Assembly: GCA_034670405.1 (NCBI GenBank)
Contig: JAXDDX010000002.1
Span: 9,734,501-9,798,500, forward strand
Reading direction: 5' to 3'
DNA from: Hoplostethus atlanticus
Taxonomy: Eukaryota; Chordata; Actinopteri; Trachichthyiformes; Trachichthyidae
DNA length: 64,000 bases
Part shown: positions 35,769-48,813 of the stretch, piece after piece
Numbering within the stretch: the first letter of the stretch is position 1
Layout of the letters: every line of letters starts with the position of its first letter
Notes under the pieces: model-generated
What the model was told of the DNA's origin: nothing
Databases searched by the model: none
Seen by the model: only the letters and a program-made list of their open reading frames with translations
Made by a program: the position numbers and the translations under genes

Positions 35769-36756
35769 CGGACAGGCGTTCATGTGAGTGTGTGAAAGGA
35801 AGTCTTTGACTGTGTCTGGGGTTGTTTTGTATAGAAGACCCCCCTGCTGCTAGGAGCAGCCTAGTGGTGGCAGATTTCCCTCACCCTTTCTCCCTCTCCC
35901 TCCCTCCTTTTTATCCTCGCTTACTCATCCATACATTTCATAGAATCTTACTTTACGTTACTCACATTTGACCAGCAATGAAACATTTTCCTCCCACCTC
36001 CTCTCTATCTCTATCGCTCTTTGTCTCTCTCTCTCTCTCTTTCTGTCTGTAAGCTCAGTTTGCTGGTGAATGCGTTTCATTGACCCGTTGTCTTCCTCTT
36101 TGCGTCTGTAGCCTCGCGTGTTCATCCATACACTCCGTTGACTTTATGTTTCACTGCAAACGTGCCACCGTTTTCCATGCATTTTTTGTGTCCCGCTACA
36201 TTCCGGTGCATTTCATAAACCATTAAGTTTGAAAAACACATAGCAATTACAGGTCAGCCTATTTCAAGCATCATGGGCCCAAACATGGGTTGTTTGTGTA
36301 GCAGTGGAGAACTTTGAGTGGAGTGTTTTTCTATACACTTTTGAAAGCGTCTGCGCACATGTGTGTGTGTATGTGTGTGTGTGTGTGTGTGTGCATGTTT
36401 GGTTTTCAAAAGGCTATGTCAAGAGACCGCGCCACACCAATAACACCATTTACTATCTCTCTCCACAGGGGAAAACCCAGGGATGGAACATAAGCGTGTG
36501 TGTGTGTGTGTGTGTGCGTCTGAGTGTGTATATGTACTAGAGAGAGATAGGCTGAACTAGAGAGAAGAGAAACAAGAGAAAACGAGAAAGGAGAAACTAA
36601 ATGTTCTGAAGCTGATTCCCAGCGTCTCCCGCTGTTAGCCCTAATTCCTTCTAGAGTATCATATAAAGATGTGGAATTATGAATTTTTCATGGCCTGCGA
36701 AACCTAAGGCCTCATTTGGGGCTCTCATTTCCAGGCTTTTTATTTTAGATCATTGT

Positions 36757-36810
<54 letters not shown>
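36757..36810. repeat. (GT)n microsatellite
   Basis: GT repeat with one GTGC step, 80 bp upstream of the hAT-like relic. Confidence 0.95.
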
Positions 36811-36813
<3 letters not shown>

Positions 36814-36892
36814 GCGGGTGTCCTGAGAGAATGCCGTTTGTTCCCAATCAATGGCCTACTATATAGTTCCCATTGGTTCCATGCACAGTCCT

Positions 36893-37195
36893 GCACTGCA
36901 AAAAATACTAAAACTATCTAACTAGTGTTTTTATCTCTTGTACAGAGATAAAATTTCAAGATCTTTAAAGACAGATGATCCTACTGCACCGGAAGATAAC
37001 TTGGCTGGTTTCTGGATATTTCACTCATTTAAAAAAAGAAAATCAAGTTTTAAGGGTTTAACTACGACTGATCTAAACTGATCCACTTCCTTCATCAAGC
37101 TGTTTTCCTTTATCATGATTATTTGAAACGATTCACAATATCATGAAAGAAGTGAATTTTCTTGAACGCAGCCAACGTATTTTCTTTTTGCCAGT
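36893..37195. mobile_element. hAT-like MITE relic
   Basis: The left end reads (G)CACTGCAAAAAATAC and the right end TTTCTTTTTGCCAGT, an imperfect inverted repeat. Flanks ACAGTCCT (36885-36892) and ACAGTCCA (37196-37203) form a near-perfect 8-bp target duplication, the size hAT transposases leave. The interior (ATCTAACTAGTG, TTATCATGATTATTT, ATCATGAAAGAAGTGAATTTTCTTGAA) matches my memory of a widespread fish element. No protein is encoded. Confidence 0.65.
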
Positions 37196-38331
37196 ACAGT
37201 CCACTTAAAAATATAAAAATATACCGCCTGGTAAATCTAAATCCAAGAAGAAATCTCTTGCTAAGCTTGTCATTTCCTGCAGTATGCTGCACAGACAAAC
37301 TGGGCTTCTTTGATTCCCACAATAAACAGTTGGGCTCAGTGAATAGATGCCACCGAGTGCCAGGCCACTGATTTTTGTTCCGCTGTCCATCGTCTCAGTT
37401 TCTCTCTGCTGTCATTTGTCCCCCTTTTCTCTCTCTCTCTCTCCTGCTTTCTTCTTTCTCTCTCCCCCATCTGCTCCCTCTGCTCATTCTGTTTTTCTCG
37501 CTCACTTTTTTTTTGTTCTTTCTCTCTCTATATATATCACTGTCTCTCACTGCCCGCTTCGCTATCTCTCCCTTTCTGTCTCTAGTGTAGATTTATACAG
37601 TTTAATTAGAGTGTGGCCCAAACAGTGGACATATTGTTGTGCTTCTGAACGGGGCCCACAAGCAGCGGGACACTGTGTGTGTGTGGTCACAGAAACATGG
37701 TGGGAACTCATCAGTCAGCCTGAGGGAAGGGGAGAGTACGTACACACACACGCATCGGCCCGATGCAACAGAAAGAGAAGAAAGGAAGGAATTAAGGAAA
37801 GAAGGAAGGAAGGAAAGAAGGGAGAGTGCCACAACTTTGCCCTCGACTGCACCATGCCAGCTGCTCTCCATTGAAATCTCCCCCTGTATCTCTTTGTTTT
37901 AAGGCCTTGCCCCTTTCCACAGCCGGCAGCTTAGGCCTTTCATGGTCTATATATCCTCTTTATTTGATACCGTAAAACTTCCAGTAAATGGTCCGGGCTT
38001 GTTTACTCGCTCCAACAACAACGAAACAGCACACAGCGCTTATTGGAAACAAGCGATTACCGGAGACAGACTTATCTTCTTGTTTTGTGAAGAAACCAAC
38101 TTTTCCTTCCCCGTCTCTTTCTGTGTGTCTGTCTCTGACACTCTCTCTCTGGATCGGCGCCAAGGCACCAATCTGCTGTGTCTCCAGATTTCAGCTCATG
38201 GCGCTCTTATTCTCTTATTAGAGAAGGGCTGCAGATTTCGGGGCGCACGCGTAAGTTTTACAGTATTAGCCGAGCTCTCTTGAGTTAGTGATGTTAAACT
38301 TAAACGTGATGAACTCAGCACAATGCAGGTG

Positions 38332-38332
<1 letters not shown>

Positions 38333-38394
<62 letters not shown>

Positions 38395-38491
38395 CAACAC
38401 ATTCATACATGCATGTGCTCTGTTTGAAAGCACAATTCCTTAAGGGCAGACACACGACCAGCAGATGGGTGTTTTGGCTGAGTGGTGTGTG

Positions 38492-38536
<45 letters not shown>
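38333..38536. repeat. (CA)n and (GT)n tracts in inverted arrangement
   Basis: CA 38333-38396 and GT 38485-38536 with about 90 bp between, another potential long hairpin. (GA)n follows at 38539-38551. Confidence 0.95.
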
Positions 38537-38538
<2 letters not shown>

Positions 38539-38690
38539 GAGAGAGAGAGAGTTTTGTTTGTGTCACCATGAATGTGTAATTTAGCTGCCATCGAGAAAAG
38601 ACGACGCGCCACGACAGGAGGTCCACGAGCCTCAGACCCGGGTCCGCTTTGTTTCCACTGAATGCTTATTATGTGTATTGTCCTCTTGAG

Positions 38691-38706
38691 AGAGAGCGAG
38701 AGAGAG

Positions 38707-38744
<38 letters not shown>

Positions 38745-38831
38745 GAAAAACAAGGAGAAGGGATCAATACAAAAGAGGGAAAGAGGGCAGCCAAAAACAA
38801 GAGATGGAGAAACAGAAAGGGAATGAAAGAG

Positions 38832-38870
<39 letters not shown>

Positions 38871-39082
38871 TGATAATGAGAGAGAATGAGGTGGAGGGGA
38901 GGACGAACTGGGGAAGGTGTTTTTTTGTGGAGAATTTGACATTCATGCTCCTTTTGATAGGAGACAAAGCGGCACTGTAAAAGCCCATTCAACTCCTGGT
39001 TTAGTGTGGAAAGGGGATTGGGGAGAGGAGGAGGAGGAGGAGGAAGAGGAGGAGGAGGAGGAGGAGGAGGGAGCGAGCGAGC
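38691..39082. repeat. Purine-rich block: two (GA)n tracts and a (GGA)n tract
   Basis: (GA)n at 38691-38741 and 38836-38866, purine-rich DNA between them, and a (GAGGAG)n run at 39024-39082. The plus strand is mostly purine for nearly 400 bp; the GGA run can form G-quadruplex or triplex structure. Confidence 0.9.
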
Positions 39083-39440
39083 GGGCTGAGCGGTGTTGAG
39101 AAGCCGCCTCAAGGATTAGTCTTCTCTTTCTCGTCTTCTGCTTTTCTTCCTCTACTCCATTCTCTCTCGCGTTATAACTCTATATTTTTTTCTCTTGCTC
39201 TCTTTTTCACACTCCCTCCTTCTCTTTTTTCTCTCTCACACTCTCTTTTACCCCCCCCCCCCCCCTCCCACCGCCCCATACCCCCACCTTCAACAGTAAC
39301 TCTTTCTTTTTCCTCTCCGTCTCTCTGTGGCAGAACTGTCTGGTAATCTAGTGGGCCATCTGAAGGAATATGCAAAAAACCTGAAACCATAATTACTATA
39401 ATCACCACTGTAACTTTTTACCTCCTAGGCTTACGTCTGC

Positions 39441-39446
<6 letters not shown>

Positions 39447-39496
<50 letters not shown>
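39447..39496. repeat. (CA)25 microsatellite
   Basis: Perfect CA repeat. A second (CA)13 lies at 39677-39703 and a (GT)10 at 39921-39940. Confidence 0.95.
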
Positions 39497-39501
<5 letters not shown>

Positions 39502-39673
39502 AAACACAGAGCTGTGCTTGTTTTGAAAGAGAACATTGTAATGCTGTAGGATGCCGTGAAGAAAGGGATTTAGCATGTGTTGTAAAGAGGTTTTCAGTTG
39601 CCTGCTCTCCCGCTGCAGACATGATGTAATTTACTGTACTGTACTCTGCGTAGGCCCAGGAAAAACAAGGGTG

Positions 39674-39704
<31 letters not shown>

Positions 39705-40268
39705 TCATGCACACTGTACAACAGACATACATATTGTACAACAGGCCCACTCAGTTCTGGTGGCTCCACTTTGGCTGCGATAGCGAACCCAGGATATTTT
39801 ACTCTGCGGGTGACAAGATTACATGTAAGCAGTTTGCTTTGATTCATTTGAACACAGCAGTCTAAGTGGCTAATGAATATGGGCAGCACTTTGCTGAGAA
39901 GGCACGTTGGTTTGTCCACTCTGTGTGTGTGTGTGTGTGTGCGTGCAGATAAAATATCACATTGTTATTTTCCAGAATTATCCGTGGACACAGCGTTTTC
40001 TCCCCCCCCAGAGGAACGCAGGTAGGAAGGTACTGTAGGAGGAGAGAGGAGAGAGAATAATAACTCTTCCCTGTAAATTCTTGCTTCCTGGGATCTTTTG
40101 TTCTCAGGAAAAAAAAAAAAATGGGGGTGAAAGACAATTAGAAAAAAGGAAAAGAGCACGATTGAGTGAGTGGGAGAGAGCGAGATATAGCGGCTTGGAT
40201 ATTGGAATAAGCAAGCGAGGGAGAGAGATAAAGAAAGACTGTAGGCCTGGTAATTAATCATGATTTTC

Positions 40269-40271
<3 letters not shown>

Positions 40272-40306
<35 letters not shown>
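40272..40306. repeat. (GA)17 microsatellite
   Basis: Perfect GA repeat. Confidence 0.95.
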
Positions 40307-40309
<3 letters not shown>

Positions 40310-41594
40310 TTTGATGTCCTTTAATGAAACAAAACGCAGGAAAAGAGAGATCTGAGTTATTCTATACAAGGGCGATGGTGAAAGTGTGTGTGTGTGTGTA
40401 GGTTTATGCATTTGACTTCCTTGTCCTTTAACCATGAGGAAAATCGTAAAATCCTGCAGTTGACCCTCGTTGACCCTCGTGTGTGTACGTGTATGTGTGT
40501 GTGTGTGTTACAGAAGGGGAGGGGCTGGGTGGTTATTGGTCCCATTTAATGAGCGCCGTACGCAACGCTGTCATCAGGTTGTGAAAATCTGCAGTCGGCG
40601 GGACCAGACTGCTTTTGGCTGCAACCAAACTGTTTTTCAATCAAAACATCAAAGAACCAGAACAGACGGAGCTAAAGGGAAGGTGAGGTGGAGTAGTGGT
40701 GTGGGACGCTGCTCCCTGGTTTTCAGTGTGTATGATAGAAAAAAGACATATGGAAACCCCTATTTCATACCCTTATATAAAAGGATAATTTAGCCCGCCT
40801 TTCACACCACATCAGTCAGCTTAAGGCTAACTTTTAAAATTGAACTGTTAACGGCTGCGAAGTCTGTGCCAACCTTTGCTTCAGAGTAATGCTAGTTCTG
40901 GGTTAGCCTGGTTCAGGATACACCGGAGCGGGAAGTTATCCCACCCTGGTCTAGGAGCCTGTGGTGAGGTGAGTTGGAGCAGGGTTCGAATTGAGTGATG
41001 CACAGACACGTTTGTGCTTGATGAAAAATGTGTAGGCCTACTGTCTGGGTTTTGGTTGCCTCTGTCTCTAAATTTCCATCTAGTTTGGTGCGAAAAGAGA
41101 AAGCGAATTTATTCATCACTTGCTGCCCTGCGAGACTACACAGAAAAGATTGGACACCGGTTTCCCCCGGGCCTTTGCCGCGGCGTTGTTTTTAGTATGA
41201 CAGTTTGTATTTTACAGCTTTGTCTTATTGCATTTTTTTTTTCTCCATTGTTTCTGCGTTTGTTTGCCTTTCGGTTACTGGAACTTGTTATGCAGGTTTT
41301 TCTACTGGGAAATCAGAGCGCCGCTTTCATATTGAGCGGAATATGAAGTATGCAATATGAATTGAAACATGACATATCACGCTGGTATTGCCGTCTTATT
41401 GCAAGGAAATGTCGGACTTATTTTTATCTCCACAAACTTTGGACTTTTCATTAAACAGCTTTTTTTTCTTCGTGTACACAATAAGATCCTTTATAGCGCC
41501 AAACCAACTGAATAAGCATAATGAATGAAAATATGTGAAAATCATACTCCATTTTTTTTCTATTCATAAATTCTTGTATTACTTTTATATTTGA

Positions 41595-41803
41595 CATTTG
41601 AAGCACAGTGAACTCCAAAGGCACTTAACCCCAAGAACTGCTCCAGGCGCAGCGTTCAATGGCTGCGCTCTGCCCCCTGACCTGAAAATGCATGTGTGTG
41701 TGGGCTGATATGTTGTGTGTATATCTAGTCAGGGGTGTGCAGAAAAACAATTTCACTGCACGTATGTGTATGTGACGAATAAAGTTCATTCATGAACCTG
41801 TTC
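41595..41803 (+). mobile_element. SINE or LINE 3' tail (AATAAAGTTCATTCAT end)
   Basis: The run AAAGGCACTTAACCCC, GAACTGCTCCAGG, CCCCCTGACCTGAAAATGCATG, AAACAATTTCACTGCACG and GTGACGAATAAAGTTCATTCAT is the layout of a common teleost SINE/LINE tail. The short ATTC-type repeat at the end fits target-primed insertion. No tRNA-like head is clear. Confidence 0.58.
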
Positions 41804-42146
41804 ATCATCAACAACAACTTTACTAACTCAACCGCTGCATCCCTTGACGTCGTTTGACTGGTGGAGATAATCAGACTTTTCAGGAAGAAGCTTCAGATGA
41901 AATGGGGTGACGAGGTCAGTGGGTGAGGGCTTTAAAGCTCTTTTGACTGATTCAGATTTCTGATCTTACTCCTCAGTCTCACCAACCTCACAGCAAAAGT
42001 CATTTATTATTAGGGGTTGTGTGTGCTGAACTTAGTGACTCAGCGGTGTAGCTATATGAGAGCACAGGTTCACTGTCTTGTTTTGTGCTGGTGTTTATAG
42101 CATGCTTCAACTATGCTTTGTTTTCATTGATTCCCTCCTACACAGA

Positions 42147-42177
<31 letters not shown>

Positions 42178-44563
42178 CATGTGCATGTTAACGTGTTAGC
42201 TTTGGTGCTCTGTGCCCTCTCTTTCTCTGTACTGTATTGTCTTACAGTATTTATTGATATGTATAAAAACCTTTGGGATGACCTCAGAACGAACACACAC
42301 ACACACACACACACACTCTCTTTCGCGCTCCCTCTCTTTATGGTATTTTGTGTTTCCATCCCCAAGGATTGAGTGAGGGTTAAGGTCATGGCAGGTACAG
42401 TGGTGGTCTTGAAACTCACTGTTTGTTTTGTTGCACTACAAGCACAGTTCAATCTAGCGGCAACTTGAAAGATTACACGGTTTCTTAACGGAATAATTCA
42501 ACACGATCATTATTATGACGGTCCTTTGCTTTCACTTGATGTTGTGCTGCTCTTTCTGTGTTCATCATGCGGCAGCAATTTTTTTGTCATACCCTCTAAC
42601 CATTCGGTTTAATCCTCTTGTGGACACAATGTGGTGTAAAATAAAGAATAAAGTAACCCGCTGTGCCGTCACTTGTATGTGAAAAACTCTCTTGGGATTA
42701 TTTCCCAGGAAAGCAATTTTGAGATGAAGTCAACAGCAGCAACTTGGTGAAACGAGGGAATAACATCATGACATTAGTGTGCTCCTTGAATACTTTTGTT
42801 GGCAGGGTCACTATTGACATTTTACCCCTGTGATGAATGTATGTTGACAAACTTGTTAATACGAGAATATTCCAAATGCAAACCCAACAGAACAAACACA
42901 GCATTTTAAAGCTCATTTAATGCTCCATTGATCCATTCAGTGATTTAAGCTTGCACGCTCCAAACTTTTCCCCTTGTTAACATTTCTCATCTTATTTCCA
43001 TAAAAAGGGGGCGAGCAGTTGTTTGAATCAAAGATGGACCAGATCTGACACATTGTTAATAAAATCTTAAGGTATCACATCATTATCTGTGTTGTGACGG
43101 GAAGAGATCGGAGCTCCCCCGCTGTGATCTGACAGCTGATGAAATCTAGAGGTAATTTTGTATAGAACTCACACACACACACACACACACACACTTCTGA
43201 GACATTGCTTCTGAGATATAATGGCGCAGCATTCAAAGACAAAAATGAAAAAGGACTAGAGATAAATTGGACCATATATGAGTGAAAAAAGACAATCCCT
43301 CTTGAAAAAAATATTTGACTATTTAGTGAAGTAGCTCAAGATCTGAGCATCTTATGTGGGTAAAATAATAAAAAAAAAAATGCTAAACCTTGCAGTGAGG
43401 GAAGTTCAACTCACAGGACTGGTAGAACCCGTGGTTTCATGAAAAAGGATAGTCCTGATGAGGCACAGTTGTCTCATGTCGAGGGATGTGGTACTCCAGA
43501 GCATTTCAGAGGTTTTTGGACACCGAACTCCCGTTGACTTCCAGTAAATATTCCAGCGTTTCTGCTTTTCTGTTTGTGTTCGTCAGACGTTTCTCCCTGA
43601 GGCACAGCTGGTATATTGGTGCTGTAATGGTTTTCAGCCCTCAAACTGGCTCGCTGTCCGATGACATGTGGCTCAATTGGTCTGCCAATTCTGGGAACAG
43701 ACACACACACACACACACACACACACGTACACAGAATGGCAGTGAATGGTTAGTTTGGCAGTAAAAGCATGGGTTGACACTGTGTCTCCATATGCACTAA
43801 CTGCTATGCTCCTGGCAAGTTTGTGCCTATCCTCGGACAATCCTCTCATTTTCTTGGGTTGGTCCGATTCTGGCAGTTGGCTTTTCATAATGGAGGGAAA
43901 AGACACCTGTACAGTTGAAAACCCTTCAACCTCAGACTGTTGGTCCCAAATTAGCTCAAAGACACTAAATCTACCAGGGGGCGACGTATGAAGTCGACTA
44001 AGACACACTCCCATATCCAGTTGGCTTGATTTCGATTGGTTATGTTCAAATAAACTACTTTAGGTGGTCGTTTGTAAAAGTTAAAAAATCTTTACTGATT
44101 TCAAAATCTTTACTGAGGAAAGAAGCTGAAATAGGTATGGCAGTGTGGCTCACCTTCCCGTCAATTTAAGCTACTGGTGTGGTGTGTCATCATACTAATG
44201 GCTCCTACTCTAACTAAACTACCTAGGAAAAGCAACGTGACCAATTTGAACAGTTCACCAAACATACTCACATATCCTCACGAGTGCATCGGATCATGCC
44301 TGGCCATCTAACTGGTATAAATTGGTAACAACTGTACCAGCTGCATACAATTGCAACATTGTAGCTTGGTGAAATGTGCCTCACGGTATGTGCTGCATGG
44401 CGCGTATCCATCTGTAAGCTATGTTTTGTGTATTTGTACGAATGACTTCATCCATATGGGGTTACATGTGACCAGATGAGTGGGAGAGAGACGTATGTCA
44501 TGGTGTCACAGCAAGGTTATTTTACCACATGAAAAGAACATGAAGTAGCTGCCTGCCTGTGAG

Positions 44564-44564
<1 letters not shown>

Positions 44565-44600
<36 letters not shown>
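44565..44600. repeat. (CT)18 microsatellite
   Basis: Perfect CT repeat at the start of a pyrimidine-rich run to about 44675. Confidence 0.95.
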
Positions 44601-44605
<5 letters not shown>

Positions 44606-46214
44606 CCTCCTTTACTCTCTCGTCTCTATCTCTTTCTCACTCCCCCCTTTTCTCCAATTCCGTCTTTCCTTCCTGGGGGAAGGGGAGATTGAAACTTTGA
44701 ACAAAAGACACAAGGAGAACAACTTTGCTGAAGCATTTGAAGTTTTTTCCCCCTCTCTGTTCTGAGAAATGTCATCCACACCCAAGGAACAGTTTCAAAA
44801 GAAGCAGAAAGTAGCTGACTAAAGCCAGACAATGCCCACGGCTCCCTCTAGCTCCTCCAAATCCTTGTATTGTTGCTGTGGTTATTTGTGTTGCTTCTTC
44901 CTCTGGGCCCCTCCAGGGTTTTGGCTTATCTCCGCTCAGTGCTGAGGTCTTGTCAGAAAATGAGGGCAGGGCTGTCGTTTTGGCCTCAGGTCAACTCGAA
45001 ACTCACTAAAAGTTTATTTTCAGTTTAAAAATGAACTGAAACTCACAGCTGATGACAAACTTGACAGTTTTTTTTCTGAGTTCATATTCTGGTTCTGACT
45101 TGGAGGTAGCATTTGCAGTATTTCCTCTGTATCCATTCAGCGTTGATGAGCCATAACAGCAACGACGTCGCCGACACTGCTAGAGAAAATAATCTATACA
45201 ACAACATAGTTCCATTTTTCTACAAGCCAGAATAACTCTGTAGATAGAAATAGACATTTGTCACTGATCCCAACATTGTTTTTCGAAACAAAAAGAATGG
45301 AGGAGGTATTGGCACATCCAAAATCCCGTGGTACAGAAAATCCTGAATGTTGTCCTTTCTTGATACCAGCTTTCTATGTATTAAGACAAAAACAGTGCCA
45401 AGAAGAGCTTTCTATAGAATATTTGTAAAGGTGATCATGGATACAAGTGTGACTTTTAAAATGTGTTTCTTTCAAGGCAAAACGAAACCAAAGGAAACCC
45501 CCCGACCCACACAACGCTGTCAACGTTAAGAGCTTGAGAGTGAAAGTTCAAGTTGTGTCACTCTTCATTTAATCCACCCCTGAAAGACACCCATGCTGCA
45601 GAATTCAAGGGAAAAGAGCAGGCCCACCCTTCCCAGAATAGTCTCCTCGACACTGTCCTGTTTTAGAGTTTAGTTTTAAGTCCTTTAAGCTTTTAGTTCC
45701 ATCACTTTTGGTCTTAAGAGCCAAGAAGGGAAGTGTGCCCGTGCATTATTTACAGCGGACAGGGTCTCAGAGTTAAGATAACAAAATGCTTCAGACTTTT
45801 AGACAGGCCTATGCCATCAGGGCAACACACACTTTGAAGTGACCTGTCCAAAAGGAGCTGAGACGAGCAAAAATCTGAATCCTCATCTCTGATGTTGGTT
45901 CTTAAAAGGCACTTTCATACTGCTTTCATGAATTTATTTTTTTAACAGTGATTTTTTTTAATCTTTTGACCCACTTCTGCTTTTTTGTGCACTCGGTTTT
46001 AATGATGTTGGATGGTTACTCAACTGGTTGCACATTTTTTGACTTTTTGAAATGCCATACAAATTATGTTTTGATCTGGCGTACTAGTAGTAGAGGTAGT
46101 TGTAGCTGCAGCAGCAGCACAAGTAGTGTTCATTATAGAGACTGTGATAACAGCTATCTTCAGAGTGGTTGTTGGCAATATTGGATTGAGCTGGGATGAC
46201 TGGTTCACTATAGG

Positions 46215-46218
<4 letters not shown>

Positions 46219-46250
<32 letters not shown>

Positions 46251-46759
46251 TACACACACATACACACACCTCCAGCAGATCTAGGATAATGAATTGTCCC
46301 TGAGTCTTTAGTATAAGTACAATGAAACATTTGGTTAGGAACAAGCCACCATCTGGTAGATTAACTCCCCTTGAATTACCTTGACTATAAGGTAACGATG
46401 TATTATTGTGCTTTGAAATGAAAACATTTGAGGATATTGTGATTTGCCTTGCAGGTATTGGTTTAAGTATAACCGCCAATAAAGTGTTTAAATTGTATTT
46501 GGTCAATTGGACGAAAGGGCTGATGAAAGACTAAGTAACCAGTTTACAAATGATTAAAGTTCAGAAAGCGCCTCCAGTTTAAAGTGCTATTTCAGGTTAG
46601 GATTCCCCTACTCGCTCTCCGATCGATACTTTAAACAACACTCTCTAATCAGTGGAAACCAAACAGATTCCATGCAGAGTGTTGCAACCAATTTGTCTGT
46701 GGAAAATCAATCAAGGCAGATTTACTGTTTCCTTGTGTCAGATATACATAGAATTGGGT

Positions 46760-46794
<35 letters not shown>

Positions 46795-47124
46795 CAAACA
46801 TATACACTCACACACAAATGTCACAGCGGTCTGGTTAAGTGGACATTTAATCATCAAGCATCACATACACACACACACACACGGGCACCGACAGACACTG
46901 TCCCTCGCTGTCACACACACACCCACACACACACATTCGATGGCACAATATTGATTCTCTGTGTTGTTCTTGTGCTGTTGGTTAAACAAGACAGTAATAA
47001 TGGAGCAACATTGTTTAGTCTGCTTATTGGACTGTGACTGGGCGACATTGATTGTTGTCTTCTGCTTTAGGTGTGTGTGTGTATACGTGTACTTGTGTCT
47101 GTGTTCATGTTATATGTGGCTATT

Positions 47125-47160
<36 letters not shown>
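46219..47160. repeat. Scattered (CT)n, (CA)n and (GT)n tracts
   Basis: (CT)n 46219-46247 joined to a (CA)n-like tail; (CA)n at 46764-46790, 46867-46882 and 46911-46934; (GT)n at 47130-47159. No gene content between them. Confidence 0.9.
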
Positions 47161-47161
<1 letters not shown>

Positions 47162-48625
47162 ATGTATCTGAATATGGAAGAGGCAGAAACTAGCCTTGAG
47201 GAAGAGGGGGAGGAAAGTATTTCTTGCTGCAGCTTCTTTCTCCAATTTCTGTTTTTTTTTGTGTCTGTGTTCTAGAGGGTGAAGCTCAGTAAACAAGGAG
47301 GGAGGAAAGAGGGAGTGCAGAAGAGAGTAAGGTATAGTGAGGTTAGTGAGAGGCACATAGTCGCTGAGGTGTTTGACAGCATTGTCCAGCCCCATCCCAT
47401 GCAGGAGAGAGAAGTTGGTGGTGAGAGATATGGAGGGCCAGAGAGAGGGAGATAAAATGAGAGACTAAGTAGGGAGAATAAAGGATAAAGAGAGGGGAGG
47501 AGCATAGAGAGAAAACGGGGAAACTGAGCGGGAGAAACATGTTCAAGGTTCAAGGCCTCTGTCAACTTCAGGAGCACCACTTCAGTCATATTTCATATCT
47601 GCAGTGCTTACACCCGTCTATAAACAATCACAAGGCCCTGCAACCTCACCAAGGCCCCGCAGCATCACTCATTCCCTTGCTTCCCAATAGAGCTACAGGA
47701 TGTATAGAGTATCAGGGTGAGATTTGCTCCGATCCCTATATTGCAGAACGAATTAGTCTAAAACAATAAAACACCTTATCGAACAAATGGGCCTTTATTT
47801 TTTTCATCGATCACCCCAGAAGCAGGTCTTTGAAGTTAGAAAAAGTTGCCAGGAGGACTTTTTTTTTTTTCACTTTTCACCTAAAAATTATGAAAATGAT
47901 ATATGATAAATGACATGGTCTGTACATGAACACCATATGCTGCTGACATATGGGTTGAATAAGTATTCATGAATGTACCATGTAGTTGCCACGCAGCTCA
48001 TATTTAGGTCTCATCATGCGCTATTAACTGGGTTTCAAGCTTTACCCTGAAGACTTCAAAAGAATTCATTGAGCTCTGTGCATTTATTTCCAGTGGGTTT
48101 GATATAATACATGGTTGTAGTCTAAAGTGTTTATGCCTAAAGCCCTACAAGCACCATGAATAATTCATATTAGTTTTTATATTGAAATTGGTTATTTGAT
48201 TCTATGCCAAATATCTGTGAAAGGAGAATTACAATATGCGTTGGCACCATAATGAATCATCAAGATGTTTTGAAGTGACACTGAGAGCATCTAATACTAA
48301 TACTAGGTATGTTTTATCATAATGAACGGAGACTCAGAAGCACCTCAGCGCTTCCCATCTCTCTGGCTGGGCGGTTGAATTGGTCTCTCTGAGACTCACA
48401 GAGATGCTTGGTCTGCATCTTCTGGTCTATCATTAAAGCATATCCCAGTTTTCTTGAAACACGTGCACACACAGACATGGCATACACATGCACATGCACA
48501 CACAATACACACAATTGCACACACACACACACAAGCACAGATTAGAGACCAGCTGCCCCTTCTTTCCTATAAACACAACTGAGAGAATATCACTCCGTAC
48601 CCCCTCTTCTCCCCCTTAAGAATGA

Positions 48626-48627
<2 letters not shown>

Positions 48628-48660
<33 letters not shown>

Positions 48661-48765
48661 CACGTGTGCGCCACACATACTGTACATGCCTCTCTCTCTG
48701 TGGCAGAAGATAAAGCTAAACTCAGCGGTAAAAAAAAATAAAACAGGAGTATTACTGGGACTACT

Positions 48766-48810
<45 letters not shown>
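48628..48810. repeat. Two (CA)n microsatellites
   Basis: CA tracts at 48628-48658 and 48770-48809, both perfect. Confidence 0.95.

Positions 48811-48813
<3 letters not shown>

Noticed and set aside
37942-38283. 113-residue plus-strand frame that is not microsatellite-derived
   Set aside because: The composition is not low-complexity, but no domain, splice sites or homologue is recognisable; a comparable frame length is expected by chance in 64 kb.
38403-38942. 179-residue minus-strand frame and neighbouring 147-residue frame
   Set aside because: Low-complexity SLSL/HTHT translation of CT and CA tracts; no start context or motif.
39431-39919. 162-residue minus-strand frame
   Set aside because: Two CVCV blocks from CA/GT tracts flank sequence without any recognised domain.
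40915-41010. GGTTCGAATT as a tRNA B-box
   Set aside because: No A-box at the right distance and no foldable cloverleaf.
43673-44014. Overlapping open frames on both strands
   Set aside because: Neither matches a known family and the minus frame begins in a GT tract; treated as chance.
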